A stretch of DNA of 64,000 bases, taken from contig NC_088335.1 of the NCBI RefSeq assembly GCF_036884655.1, positions 40,482,501 to 40,546,500 on the forward strand. The letters run 5' to 3'. Each line of letters begins with the position of its first letter. Position 1 is the stretch's first letter. The position numbers and the translations under genes were made by a program. The DNA comes from Musa acuminata AAA Group. Taxonomy: Eukaryota; Streptophyta; Magnoliopsida; Zingiberales; Musaceae. Of the stretch, positions 53,395-64,000 are shown in pieces. Below the pieces are notes generated by a model, which worked only from the letters and a program-made list of their open reading frames with translations, had not been told where the DNA came from and ran no database searches.

Positions 53395-54272
53395 GCTTCA
53401 ATCAGTAGGAGGTGGCCCCTTTTGCAGTGATGATCGTGGTTCCATGGCTCGTCGCAATGCCAACAAAGACTCTTTGCTGATCAGTCACGTAGTCCTTCTC
53501 TTGATAAATTTTTTGGCAACCAAGGATAGTTTGGAGCAGAAGGAGGTTTATATTCCATAGGTCTAAGAGAGGTTCTCATCCTTCAAGCATCTTGGTTGAG
53601 CCATTCTTATTGTATTCGGGCGAAAGAAATCGCAGTTGTCATAGTAGGGGGCTGCCGCGCCTTAACCTCCCCTTTTATCTCTAGCTTAAGTCCTTCGATG
53701 AATGTTCCTAACAATTGATAGTTAGTTCAATCATGAGCAAGGGAGGATAGCTTTTCAAACCTGGTTTAGTACTCTTGAATCGTTGAGGTTTGTCGAATCT
53801 TTGTGAGTTGGCCATCTATATTTTCATACTCCATAGGTCCGAAACGATTCAGTAGTGCATTCTTAAATTGATTCCACGTCGGAGCCTCATGATTGTATTC
53901 CAGCCAATTATATCATTAAATAGCATCTCCTTCAAGGTGGATGATAGCAATTTCCACCATAGCATCATCCGACGTTCGGTAGTAGCAAAAGTAACGTTCA
54001 ACGTGCAAAATCCACCCCACCAGGTCTCCTTCTTCCCATCGCGGGAAGTCCACCCTTGTGCATGGCTGCAGCATGTCCAAGGGCTATCCCTCCTTCTCTG
54101 GAGGCCTCTCTGAACTCTCTCATTACTAAAATTTGGTTAGACTCGGCGGTTGTCTAATTCTAAATTCTGCAAGCAAAGCGCACAATTTGTCCTCCAAGCG
54201 CGATTCTAGCTGCGGTTCAATCCGAGATTCCCATACTTCAAATTTGGCATCAATTGGATCTTGAGAAGCCAT
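53395..54272 (-). pseudogene. CR3 gag
   Basis: It starts MASQDPIDAKFEVW on the minus strand (ATG at 54272). The Gag core words (AIYHLEGDAIQ-, RFERLSSLAHD-, IEGLKLEIKGEVKARQ-like) follow in broken frames, with a Cys/His knuckle near 53450. Several stops are present. Confidence 0.75.
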
Positions 54273-55010
54273 AGCATATGCCTATAGATAGAGATGTTCC
54301 TGTCTTTTTTTTGTTAACGGGCTAATGGGTGGTGGAAGGTTCGAAAGAATTGAAGATCACGGAAAGGTACTGCAGCAGATTTTTATATCTAAAGTGTAGT
54401 AGTTTGGACATAAAAGATCAGTGTTTTATATTAAGAATTTTTTGGCGAAACTAAAGGGAAATCCACTGTTAAGAAGTGTCAAAGCTGTCATAAAAATTTC
54501 ATAGAGATTTGGATAGAAAAACCATAGTAGCAAGATCAAACAATATGTGTTATTTGATTGAAATTCTACAGTGCAGATTTTCAAGTGTAGCAGCTTGGAT
54601 GTAAAAGATCAATAGTTTATATTGAGAAATTTTTGACAAAACCAAAGGAAAATCTACTGTTAGGAAGTGTCAAAGCTGTCATAAAAATTTTGTAGAGATT
54701 TGGATAGAAAAAATACAGTAGCAAGATCAAACAGACTATGCTATACGGTTGAAATTTTGTAGTGTATCTTTCGTCGTAGAGATGAAAACTTTGTGACAAA
54801 AAGTTTATGCAGCAATATAGGAATAATTTTATTTTTAGATTTTTGAATAAGGATAACTAAATTACAGCAGCAGTAAGGTAGGAAACCATAACCTATTGTA
54901 ATTCACGGGGAGATCAAAGGATGATCCGTGGTGGTGGAGATGACGATGATCTTTTAAGCAATTGTGAGAATTGCTTTAAGCGATTATGGAGGGCCGATGG
55001 ATGGCTATGG
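54273..55010 (-). other. CR3 leader
   Basis: The minus-strand counterpart of the CR2 leader, with the same 190-base repeats (about 54390-54790) and a start region matching 44945-45080. It is cut at 55010. Confidence 0.75.
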
Positions 55011-56520
55011 TGTTGAATCTCAGATTTTGATGATGAAGTCAATTGTCATTTGTTATCTAATCTATATGTTGAGATAAGTGTGCAGGATTAACTATGATGA
55101 AAGTAAGACATGCAGCAGGAGTTGCGCCGGAGTCAAGACAATGATCACATTGGGAGTTCGAGAGTTCAACGGAAGTTCGGACAGTCGTCGGAGGTTCTAC
55201 GAGAACAAATCCGAGAAGTCCATGAGCTTGCCAAAGAAGCTCGTCGGAACTCGCCAAGTAGATCATCGCAAGTCCAGGAGTTTGCCGTAAGTCCGTAGGA
55301 GCATCACCAAGGGTTCATCGGATGATCGACGGAAGTTCGCCGGAAGCTCGCCGGAAGAAGCGATTGACGCACCGGAGCAAGTTGCAGTAAATGTCTTAGA
55401 AAATATCATAGTTAGCACAATGATTAAGTTGGAAATGGGAGGTGATCCCATTAACTTAATCTTGGGGCAATTGGGCCCCTGAAAAACCCAAATTGGGCCG
55501 AATGGATCAACCCATTCGGACCCTGATTTATGCTAGGAGGCAACCGCCCAAGCCAGGAGATGGCACCGCCTGGGCTAAGTCTCCGAGCAAGACTGGGCGG
55601 TGCAACCGCCCCAGCCAGGAGGTGGCACCGCCTGGGCTCAGTCTCCGAGCGAGACTGGGCGGTGCAACCTCCCCTGACAAGAGGTGGCACCGCCTGGGCT
55701 CGGTCTCCGAGCACTAGCTGAGCAGTGCAACCGCCTCAGTCAGGAGGTTGCACCGCCTGAGCTCGGTCTTCGAGCTCTGGCAGGAGGTGCAACCACCCCT
55801 GACAGGAGGTGGCACCGCCCAGAGGCTCAGTCTTCGAGCTCTGCTAGGCGGTGCAACCGCTCCAGTCAGGAGGTGCAACCGCCTGATCCCGGAATTCCGG
55901 GAATTGACAGTTTTGAGCTCCAAATTTGAACTGGGTTGGGGCCTATAAATACCCCACTCATTCAGCACTGAAACAGCAATCAACTAACACCGAAATCCTG
56001 ATCTTGTTCTGTGATTTTTAGAGCTCAAAATTATTGTAAAGGCCAAAAGTTTTTCTCCCTCTTTTCTTCCAAGTTCTGAGCTGTAAAGAGAGGAGAGAAA
56101 ATTCTGTAAGGGTTGTCTCCTAAGCCCGTCAAAAGGAGTGAAACTGTAAAAGGGTGGTTGGCCTTCGCCTATTGAAGGAAGGCCTCTAGTTGACGTCGGT
56201 GACCTCGTCGGTGGAGGAAGCCATAAGTGGAGTAGGTCAAGATTGACCGAACCACTCTAAATCTCGGTTTGCATTTACTTTGAGCACATTATCTTTACTA
56301 CAAACCTCCTCTAAAGTTTATTGCTTTCTGCGCATATACGATCGGGTTTCAAGCTTTGCACTTTCCGAATCAGCGTTTAGACGTAAATCTGTTTTTTCGT
56401 ACGATCATCATATTTCAGTTTGCGTTTACGTTTTGATTTCTATCATAATTGCAAACTGCCTTTATATCCTTGCTTAAACTGTATCTCGCCTAATCAAGTG
56501 ATTTACGAATCAGCATTTAG
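55011..56520 (+). mobile_element. SIRE-C 5' LTR, 3'-truncated
   Basis: It starts TGTTGAATCTCAG and contains the palindrome array (55535-55885) and TATA box (about 55942-55955). It stops in the region where the 18-base array would begin. At 56517-56520 it joins pol across a shared TTAG. Confidence 0.9.
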
Positions 56521-58421
56521 GAAAATTTGATGCTAAATCCGATGAAGGAATCTTTCTTGGTTATTCTTCGATTTCTAAAGCTTTTCGTATCTTCAACAAA
56601 AGAACTTTAATTATTGAAGAATCCATTCATATTGTCTTTAATGAGATTTCCGAAATCAGGAAAAATGATTTTGATAATGATGTTAATTTTGATTCCTTGA
56701 ATTTAAATGAAACCCCGTCTCCAACTAGCAACTTGAATGCATCCACTTCCGAAACATCCTTACCCAAGGATTGGAAGTATGTAGATGCTCATCCTAAGGA
56801 GCTAATCTTAGGAGACACATCAAAGGGGGTTCAAACACGTTCTTCTCTTAAAAATTTTTATTCCAACGCCGCTTTTCTCTCCCAAATTGAACCCAAATGT
56901 GTTGACGAAGCCATGAAAGATGATTCATGGATTATCGCAATGCAAGATGAATTAAATCAATTTGAGAGAAATGAGGTGTGGAAGCTTGTTCCTAGACCAA
57001 ATGACCATTTAGTTATTGGTACTAAATGGGTTTTTAGAAACAAGCAAGATGAATATGGTATCGTAGTTAGAAACAAGGCTAGATTAGTGGCCAAAGGTTT
57101 CAACCAAGAAGAAGGTATCGATTACGAAGAAACCTCCGCTCCTGTGGCTCGATTAGAAGCCATAAGGATGCTCCTTGCCTACGCTAGTAGTAATAATTTT
57201 AAGTTGTTTCAAATGGATGTTAAAAGCGCTTTTCTTGATAGCTTTATTTTCGAAGAAGTCTATGTTGAACAACCTCCTGGATTTGAAAATAATAGCCTCC
57301 CTAATCATGTGTTTAGATTAACTAAAGCTCTCTATGGTTTAAAACAAGCTCCAAGGGCTTGGTATGAGAGACTTAGTTATTTTCTTATCGAAAATAATTT
57401 CACAAAAGGCAAGGTTGATACTACATTGTTCATCAAGAATTTTGAAAATGATTTTCTCATTGTTCAGATTTATGTTGATAATATTATCTTTGGTTCTATG
57501 AATGAATCTCTTTGTTATTCTTTTGCTAAAACTATGAGTCTTGAATTCGAAATGAATTTAATGGGAGAATTAACATTCTTCTTAGGCTTACAAATCAAAC
57601 AACTAAGCAATGACATCTTTATTAGTCAAACTAAATATGCTATGATTTTACTGAAAAAGTTTAATATGAATAACTCAAAAGCTATTAACACTCCTATGAG
57701 CACCTCCACTAAGTTAGAAATTGATGAAAGTGGAGAAAGCTTCGATCAAAAAACTTATAGGGGTATGATAGGAAGTTTACTTTACCTCACTGCAACTAGA
57801 CTAGATATAATGTTCAGTGTAGGACTTTGTGCTAGATTTCAATCAAACCCTAAGATATCTCATCTTAAAGCAGTTAAAAGAATACTTAGATATCTTAATG
57901 GTACCACAAATCTAGGATTATGGTACCCAAAATCAGAGAATCTTGAGTTAATTGCTTATGCTGATGCGGACTTTGCTGGCTGTAGACTAGATAGAAAAAG
58001 TACATCAGGAACATGTCAATTTTTAGGGCATGCCTTTGTTTCTTGGTCATCTAAGAAACAAAACTCGATTGCACTATTAACAACCGAAGCTGAATATATT
58101 GCAGCAAGTGCATACTGTGCACAAGTTGTATAGATGAAAAACACCTTAGAAGATTATAAAATTCATCTTAAAAATATTCCTATTAAATGTGATAACACAA
58201 GTGCAATATGCTTAACGAAAAATCCTATACAACACTCAAGAACAAAACATATTAATATTAGACATCACTTTATACGAGATCAAGTTACTAATCATGATGT
58301 AATCATAGAATTCATTGATACTAAACATCAACTAGCTGATATTTTTACAAAACCTCTAAGTGAAGAACAATTTGATTTCATAAGAAGAGAGTTAGGAATG
58401 TTGATGTGTCCGAGTACATAA
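56520..58421 (+). pseudogene. SIRE-C pol remnant (integrase tail, RT, RNase H)
   Basis: The frame opens at the LTR junction with [17 protein letters not shown] (late integrase) and runs in frame through RT and most of RNase H. The RT active site reads YVDNIIFGS in place of YVDDIIFGS, so one catalytic aspartate is lost. [11 protein letters not shown] replaces [15 protein letters not shown] at 58131-58133 replaces the Trp of VVWMKNT, and the same frame then continues to 58421. Gag, protease and most of integrase are deleted. Confidence 0.9.
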
Positions 58422-59630
58422 ACTAGTTAAAATTATCTTTCGGACTTTATTGAATAATCAAATCACTTGACTACCATTACATGCCTAAATAACATGTTGG
58501 AAATTATGTGTTGAATACAAAAATTTCCATAACAATAATCATGTTTTGCCTTCATGATTCTATTTAAAAATCAGTAGCATAGTCTTGTCCGAATGCATGA
58601 AAGTATTAATTTCATTTTCGGATTCGCTTAACAATTGGTATCCTAACAATCGGATTTTCTCATACACTTATGAAAAATATTTTTCTGAAATGGATTTGAT
58701 GAAATGATTCCTGCTTATGAATTCCATCTTGAAATATGGATGATAGTGTTTTTACTTGCAAAGATTTGCTTCGCTTACATATCTTGATACCTGAAGCATG
58801 ATTTAATCTCTCATCGATTTTAACTTCATGATTTAATCTCTCATCGGTTTTAACTTCACTCAAAGTAAACTCACAAATAGCTGGTATCACAAATGGCCTT
58901 CCTCCTTCATGCAAAAAATTATAACAAATACAAAGGAAGAAGTATTCAAAGTGATCTACATATCATGCTTGTACAATTGATTTCCTATCACTTACTATTG
59001 GAAAATAACTTGAACCTAGTAAAGGCATGAACGACTATCACACTTATGCTCAAAATTTGCTTATATTGTTCTCCTGGTATCACAATTACCATGCTTTTTG
59101 TTGATGACAAAGGGGGAGAAATATATGAGTATTAATTCCATGCTTGCATCACCAAGAGATGCTATGATTGCTATAATTTGCATTATGCCTTGTTAGTATC
59201 ATGTCAAGATATCAAACAAAAAACTTGCATCATAATTTTACGTATTGATATCTTACCATGTGATGAAATGCAATAATTGCTAAAACATTTGAAATGTGTG
59301 CATCATGTAATGATATCAAAATCTTACTTCGCAGTTTTACATGTTGATATCTTACAATATGATGAATTGCTACTATTACCATCATTCAAACATGTAATGT
59401 AAAATTTGAAAATGAATGTCAAGCCTTGACATCATCTTTAGAGAGATACATCATGATGGGAATCATGATGGGAGTATTGATAAGTTTAAATGATTTTAAC
59501 TTATCAATATGTCTCTTGAATTCAAAGGTTTTGAATTCTAAAATGACTTATCTCAAGTATGGCATATAGATAGAGGGAGTTAAGGTTAACTCCATTATCA
59601 ATTGATTGTCATCATCAAAAAGGGGGAGAT
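58422..59630 (+). other. SIRE-C 3' non-coding region
   Basis: The counterpart of 38669-39505, somewhat longer. It carries a purine tract at 59107-59120 (gacaaagggggagaa), the hairpin pair at 59449-59508, and the LTR-proximal tract AAAAAGGGGGAGA at 59618-59630. The minus frame 58660-58914 is unsupported. Confidence 0.75.
59449..59508 (+). ncRNA. Conserved hairpin pair of SIRE-C
   Basis: CATCATGAT/ATCATGATG (59449-59470) with loop ggga, and ATTGATAAGTT/AACTTATCAAT (59476-59508) with an 11-base loop. Arms are identical to SIRE-A; loops differ. Confidence 0.7.
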
Positions 59631-60349
59631 TGTTGAATCTCAGATTTTGATGATGAAATCAATTGTCATTTGTTATCTAATCTATATGTTAAGATAAGTG
59701 TGCAGGATTAACTACGATGAAAGTAAGACATACAGCAGGAGTTGCGCCGGAGTCAAGACAATGATCACGTTGGGAGTTCGAGAGTTCAACGGAAGTTCAG
59801 ACAGTCGTCGGAGGTTCTGTGGGAACAAATCCGAGAAGTCCATGAGCTTGCCAAAGAAGCTCGTCGGAACTCGCCAAGTGAATCATCGCAAGTCCAGGAG
59901 TTTGCCGGAAGTCCACATGAGCATCACCGTGGGTTCATCGGATGATCGACGGAAGTTCGCCGGAAGCTCGCCGGAAGAAGCGATTGACGCACCGAAGCAA
60001 GTTGCAGTAAATATCTTAGGAAATATCATAGTTAGCACAATGATTAAGTTGGAAATGGGAGGTGATCCCATTAACTTAATCTTGGGGCAATTAGGCCCCT
60101 GAAAAACCCAAATTGGGCCGAATGGATCAACCCATTCGGACCCTGATTTCTGCCAGGAGGTGCAACCGCCCAAGCCAGGAGGTGGCACCGCCTGGGCTAA
60201 GTCTTCGAGCGAGACTGGGCGGTGCAACCGCCCCAGCCAGGAGGTGGCACCGCCTGGGCTCAATCTCCGAGCGAGACTGGGCGGTGCAACCTCCCCTGAC
60301 AGGAGGTGGCACCGCTTGGGCTCGGTCTCCGAGCACTGGCTGAGCGGTG
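59631..60349 (+). mobile_element. SIRE-C 3' LTR, first part
   Basis: The first 719 bases, closely matching 55011-55730, up to the middle of the palindrome array. CR4 begins at 60350. The rest should continue beyond the window. Confidence 0.9.
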
Positions 60350-60787
60350 TGTTAGAACCCTTGCAAATTCTAAATTTGGGGTTGATCTCTTTAGGGGATC
60401 GGCCTCCTTGGAACTCTATAGGGGTTCCTCCCTCCAAGTTGCTGCTCAAAGGCTGCAGAAAAGATTCATCTATTGCTTAAGAAAAGAGAAGGAATACATG
60501 GCTATTTATAGGGCTTCTAAACCCTAACTCCTAATAGGACTCCTACTTAAGACTCTTACTTCTAACCAACTCCTAATAGGACTCCTACTCAAGACTCCTA
60601 TTCCCTTACAACTCCTAATTCTTCTCTAAGAAAAAACCTCCTACATGAATGCCCCTCACAATTAGGACTCTCCTAGCTAGAGTCCTAACAGAATGTCCCT
60701 CTCAATTAGGACTCTCCTAGCTAGAGTCCTAACATTTTTACATGAATGTCCCTCTCAATTAGGACTCTCCAAGCTAGAGTCCTAACA
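60350..60787 (-). mobile_element. CR4 3' LTR with triplicated end
   Basis: It starts TGTTAGAACCC and contains the chromovirus LTR words. The right end 'ctctcctagctagagtcctaaca' occurs three times in a row, ending at 60690, 60734 and 60787 (units of 47, 44 and 53 bases). About 60 bases that precede this end in the CR3 LTR are missing. Confidence 0.85.
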
Positions 60788-60804
60788 GACCCGCCCTCTT
60801 CAAA

Positions 60805-61245
60805 TCAGCCTTGTCCTCGAGGCTGATGATTCATGAATTCTAGGAATTTGATCTTCAAGTCGTCATAGTTCTCCCAAGTGGCATCTTCTTTTGGTAGGTT
60901 CGCCCACTGTATTAGCACTTCATTAGTGGGTCGTCGTCGTCGAGTCACGATCTGTCGATCAATAATGGCACTTGGCTGGGTCTGGAGTTCTCTTTGGGTA
61001 GTCATATTTGGTGGGTGACTTTGGGCTGTCTCCAAGCACCTGTTTAAAATTTCCGGTTGGCTGTTGGTTTGTGGGTGATATGTCATACCCTTTTTCAATT
61101 TAGTACCCTGCATATAGAATAACTTTGTCCAAAATCTGCTATTGAAGATGCAAGTAGAATTTGTCACAAGCACAATGCGTCCCTTATAGTGTAATTCTTT
61201 TGAGTCCCAATTGTAATGAGCCATGGGGCTTGGTGCTTCCTCCAA
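60805..61245 (-). pseudogene. CR4 integrase remnant fused to chromodomain
   Basis: An open 146-residue frame with three joined parts. HYNWDSKELHYKGRIVLVTN is the linker after RNase H. FNSRFWTKLFYMQGTKLKKG with TYHPQTNSQPEILNRCLE is late integrase with the catalytic Glu region. NEVLIQWANLPKEDATWENY is a chromodomain-like tail. Between parts one and two the zinc-binding domain and both catalytic Asp residues are gone; between two and three about 100 residues are gone. Confidence 0.85.
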
Positions 61246-61281
61246 TTTTTTTATAATCTTACTAGTATCTGAATCTTCCTG

Positions 61282-61653
61282 TCATTCCATCTTAATATCC
61301 TCAAGGAAGTCGCTGGTCGGAAGTGAAACGGTCGAAACTTCAACTTGCTCGGGTAGTTGCGAAAGCGCATCTGCAAGAACATTCTCTTTCCCCTTTTTGT
61401 AAGTTATTTCAAAATCAAATCCAAGAAGTTTTGTTACCCATTTTTGCTGCTCGGGGGAAGATATCTTCTGCTCCAAGAGATATTTTAGGCTTTTATGGTC
61501 GGTCTTGATTTGAAAGTATCGCCTGATCAAGTACAATCTCCACCTCATTGCTGCGCGCACAATGGCGAGCATCTCCTTATCATATGTTGACATATTTTGA
61601 TCAGAGGGAGATAATGCCTTGCTAGTGTATGCGAGTGGTCGACCATCTTGCAT
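61282..61653 (-). pseudogene. CR4 RNase H
   Basis: Contains QDGRPLAYTSKALSPSDQNM, STYDKEMLAIVRAAMRWRLY, IKTDHKSLKYLLEQKISSPE and YKKGKENVLADALSQLPE, the normal gypsy RNase H order. It is in frame with the RT upstream, separated by a single TGA near 61703. Confidence 0.9.
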
Positions 61654-61704
61654 GAGAATGGCTCCAATTCTGACCCCAGATGTGTCGGCCTCAATAATGA
61701 AGGG

Positions 61705-62694
61705 TCAGTTGAAATCTGGTTGTGTTAGCACCGGCATCGTCGTCATGGCTGCCTTAAGTTTGTCGAAGGCAGCGGAGGCTCTGTCCAACCATTGGAAGAC
61801 ATCTTTTTCTAGTAAGGAAGTAAGTGGTGCACTGATCTTTCCATAGTTTTTCACGAACTTGCGGTAGTAGCCTGTTAAACCCAGAAAGCCATGTAGCAAT
61901 TTTATGTTTCTCGAGGTCGGCCAGTTTTGCATTGCTCCAATTTTGAATGGGTCCACTGCCACACCTTCCTCTGATATGATATGCCTAAGATATTCCACCT
62001 TTTGTTGAAGAAAGCAAAAATTCGTGGTTGTTGTGTGTTCAAAAGGTGGTTTTCCGTATGTCTTCTTCGTATGCTCGTATTTGATGATACCCGGATCAAA
62101 GGTCCAGCTTTGTAAAGATTTGTGCTCCCTTTCATCTAGCAATTCATCTACTATTGGAATAAAGTATTTGTCCTTGATGATTATGCCATTGAGAGCTCGG
62201 TAATCAACACATATTCGCCTTGTTCCGTCCTTCTTGCGTATAAGTAGCACCGGCGAAGAGTAGAGGTTGCAACTTAGCCGAATAACTCCTGTTTCGAGCA
62301 TCTCTTTTATAATCCTTTCTATTTCATCCTTCTGGAGATGTGAATACTGATATGGCTGAGCATTTGCTGAAGATTTGCTTAGAAGAATCATTATACAATG
62401 ATCATGCCGACAGGTAAGAGGTAGGTTGCGTGGTTCGTCAAATATATTTAAAAATTCAGCAAGCAAAGGAAGTAGATTTGGATCTTCAAATTCTGTTGGC
62501 TCTCCCTTAGTTTGCTGCTCAAGTTGTACCAAAAAGCCGCTGCATGCTTTATGCAAAACATTCTCCATTTGTTGTGTGCAAATCGTTGTTATGTCGCCCC
62601 CACGTTTCCCGTGCAATGTCACCTGTTTCTCCTTACTGTAAAATTTCATAATTAGTTTCATAAAATTCCAAGAAATATCACCTAATGTCGTCAA
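61705..62694 (-). pseudogene. CR4 reverse transcriptase with deleted active site
   Basis: It begins with the protease-RT linker (TTLGDISWNFMKLIMKFYSK). RT follows: RTGV- and SSPVLLIRKKDGTRRICVDY, ALNGIIIKDKYFIPIVDELL. It then jumps from the '[12 protein letters not shown]' region directly to CFLQQKVEYLRHIISEE. The palm segment with the FDD active site is missing (about 70 residues by comparison with CR3). The connection region and FLGLTGYYRKFVKNYGKIS are intact. Confidence 0.9.
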
Positions 62695-63105
62695 CTATTT
62701 AATTCTGAGCATGGCCTCATGATTGTTAAGAGGGAGAAGGAAGAAATCTGCAATTATCTCTTGGTCCTGCAGCAATAGTTTCTCCTGCAAGCGCCTATGA
62801 TCACAATTCAAAATCCGTCCGTCGGTGACCTTAACATCAAACCTGCAGCGATTCTTGATAGGTAATGATATCTGAACAGCAAGCTTACTATTTAGGAAGT
62901 TAGTAGTACTGCCCGTGTCAATGAGAACAGTGATTGGTTGTTGTTTGAGAAGGCCTCCAATTTTCATCGTTTGCGGGTTTGAGTAGCTAGCTAGTGTATG
63001 TACCGTAACTTCGGTCGGTTGTGGCTCTTCTTCTGCATCTTCTTCTTCATGTTCAAGGCTCTCTTTTGGATGTTCAATGACCTCTTCTTCTATCGGTTCA
63101 ATCAT
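62695..63105 (-). pseudogene. CR4 protease
   Basis: Contains [20 protein letters not shown] with an intact DTGST motif. A TAG-type stop at its end replaces the Trp that normally joins it to RT (62695-62697). It is in frame with the RT segment. Confidence 0.88.
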
Positions 63106-63980
63106 AAGAAGTCCCCCTGTACTACAGCGATGCTCACGGCTCCACGGCTCGTCACAATGCCAACATAACCCCTTCGCATATCGCTCCCGAAGCTCTTCTC
63201 CTGTTAACCTCTTTGGTGCAGAGACTTGGTTGACAGTAGGGGGGCTGAGGGCTTCAATATTACTGGTTGAGGAGCGACCCTAGTCCTCCGAGCTTCATGG
63301 TTCAATTGCTCCTCTTGATGTCGTGCGAAAGAGATGGCTGCCATAAGCGTATACGGTTGTCGCGCTTTAACTTCTCCTCGGATCTCCAGCTTCAAGCCCT
63401 CAATGAAGGTCCTCAATAGCTATTTTTGAGACCAATCATGAGTTTGATTAGATAACCTTTCAAACCTGGTTTGGTACTCCTGAATGGTGGAGATTTGTCG
63501 GATCTTTGCTAGTTGTTCGTCAATATTCTCGTAATCGGTTGGTCTGAAGCGAATCAGCAGTCCTTCTTTGAATTGTCGCCATGAAAGGACTCCATAAGTA
63601 TATTCAAACCAGTCAAACCACTGTATAGCATCCCCTTCAAGATGTATAGCTGCAATTTTCACCATAGATACATCCGCGGTTTTGTGGTACCGAAAATATC
63701 GCTCCGCGCGCGAGATCCAACCAATCGGGTCTCCTTCTTCCCATCTAGAGAAGTCCACTCTCATGCATGGATAGTTGGGGTTGGTCATAGAGCCTACCCT
63801 CCCTTGAAAGTCATCTCTTCGGGCTTGGTGTGATTGGGCAAAGCTCTCTCCTTGATATGATTTCTTCGGGCTTAGTGGTCGGCCCAATCTGAGTTCGGTA
63901 AAGAGCGTCCGAATCTTATCCTCCATTCGCGCCTCCAAGGCTTCAAATTTAGCATTGATTGTCTCCTTAGATGCCATAGT
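63106..63980 (-). pseudogene. CR4 gag
   Basis: It starts MASKETINAKFEALEARMED (ATG at 63980; the longer frame from 63992 has no support). Core words: RVDFSRWEEGDPIGWISRAE, HLEGDAIQWFDWFEY, EYQTRFERLSNQTHDW. A stop at 63417-63419 (probably from Gln) splits it, and the same frame resumes as LLRTFIEGLKLEIRGEVKAR. A knuckle [14 protein letters not shown] lies near 63145-63165 after a frame change. Only the ATG-proximal leader (63981-64000) is visible beyond it. Confidence 0.9.
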
Positions 63981-64000
63981 ATATGGCCCCAAATCAATGA

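Larger units (their letters stand above)
50493..55010 (-). mobile_element. CR3, chromovirus-type gypsy with deleted integrase
   Basis: Order on the minus strand is leader (54273-55010), gag, protease, RT, RNase H, integrase/chromodomain remnant, 3' LTR. The 5' LTR is missing from the window because SIRE-C begins at 55011, inside the CR3 leader. It was probably not lost but displaced to the right of the window. Confidence 0.85.
60350..64000 (-). mobile_element. CR4, chromovirus-type gypsy, cut by the window edge
   Basis: Inserted in the SIRE-C 3' LTR. The minus-strand order is gag (from 63980), protease, RT, RNase H, integrase/chromodomain remnant, 3' LTR. Nearly the whole coding part is one frame with a few stop codons, so it decayed recently by point changes, apart from the integrase and RT deletions. 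The leader and 5' LTR lie outside the window. Confidence 0.88.

Overview
The window looks like nuclear DNA from a flowering plant, probably a monocot. The evidence is a NAC-type gene and a plant class-3 lipase, both with GC-rich coding sequence in AT-rich surroundings, and a dense nest of plant LTR retrotransposons (Ty1-copia and Ty3-gypsy) primed by initiator tRNA-Met. A Zingiberales origin is a guess. I see no bacterial genes, rRNA, tRNA or CRISPR array. About 80% of the window is retrotransposon sequence.

Left edge (1-7057): broken LTR pieces, then a NAC gene interrupted by an in-frame stop, then a lipase cluster on the minus strand. The cluster has one intact phospholipase A1-type lipase (5345-6475) and two decayed copies downstream of it. 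About 20 kb away (22981-24840) a second NAC/lipase block survives only as relics, so the NAC-lipase pair was duplicated and one side decayed.

7058-20828: an old, broken copia element (Copia-O, target duplication agatc). It holds a very young copia element (Copia-Y, 8425-17053, target duplication cagac; I saw one LTR difference). The Copia-Y leader carries an array of hairpins with one shared apical sequence and four different stems, which is the strongest unexplained signal in the window.

24847-31193: a decayed copia element (Copia-D) inside a lipase tail, followed by an internally deleted chromovirus-like gypsy (CR1) and LTR debris.

31194-44514: a Tat-type gypsy fragment on the minus strand. 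It was split by a full-length SIRE/Maximus-type copia (SIRE-A, 31676-41819, target duplication catgc, open gag and pol separated by one in-frame TAG) and by a solo LTR (42791-44392, target duplication gcctt).

44515-64000: a gypsy 5' end (CR2) fused in frame to the 3' part of a SIRE element (SIRE-E) that has its own accessory ORF and a possible internal promoter. The SIRE-E 3' LTR is split by CR3. CR3 is split by an internally deleted SIRE (SIRE-C), whose 3' LTR is split by CR4, which runs off the right edge. CR3 and CR4 share the same integrase deletions, so they look like members of a non-autonomous family.

How the parts act together: the retroelement proteins form the usual Gag-protease-integrase-RT-RNase H sets. 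Only SIRE-A and Copia-Y look recent, and only the 5345-6475 lipase looks like a working host gene.
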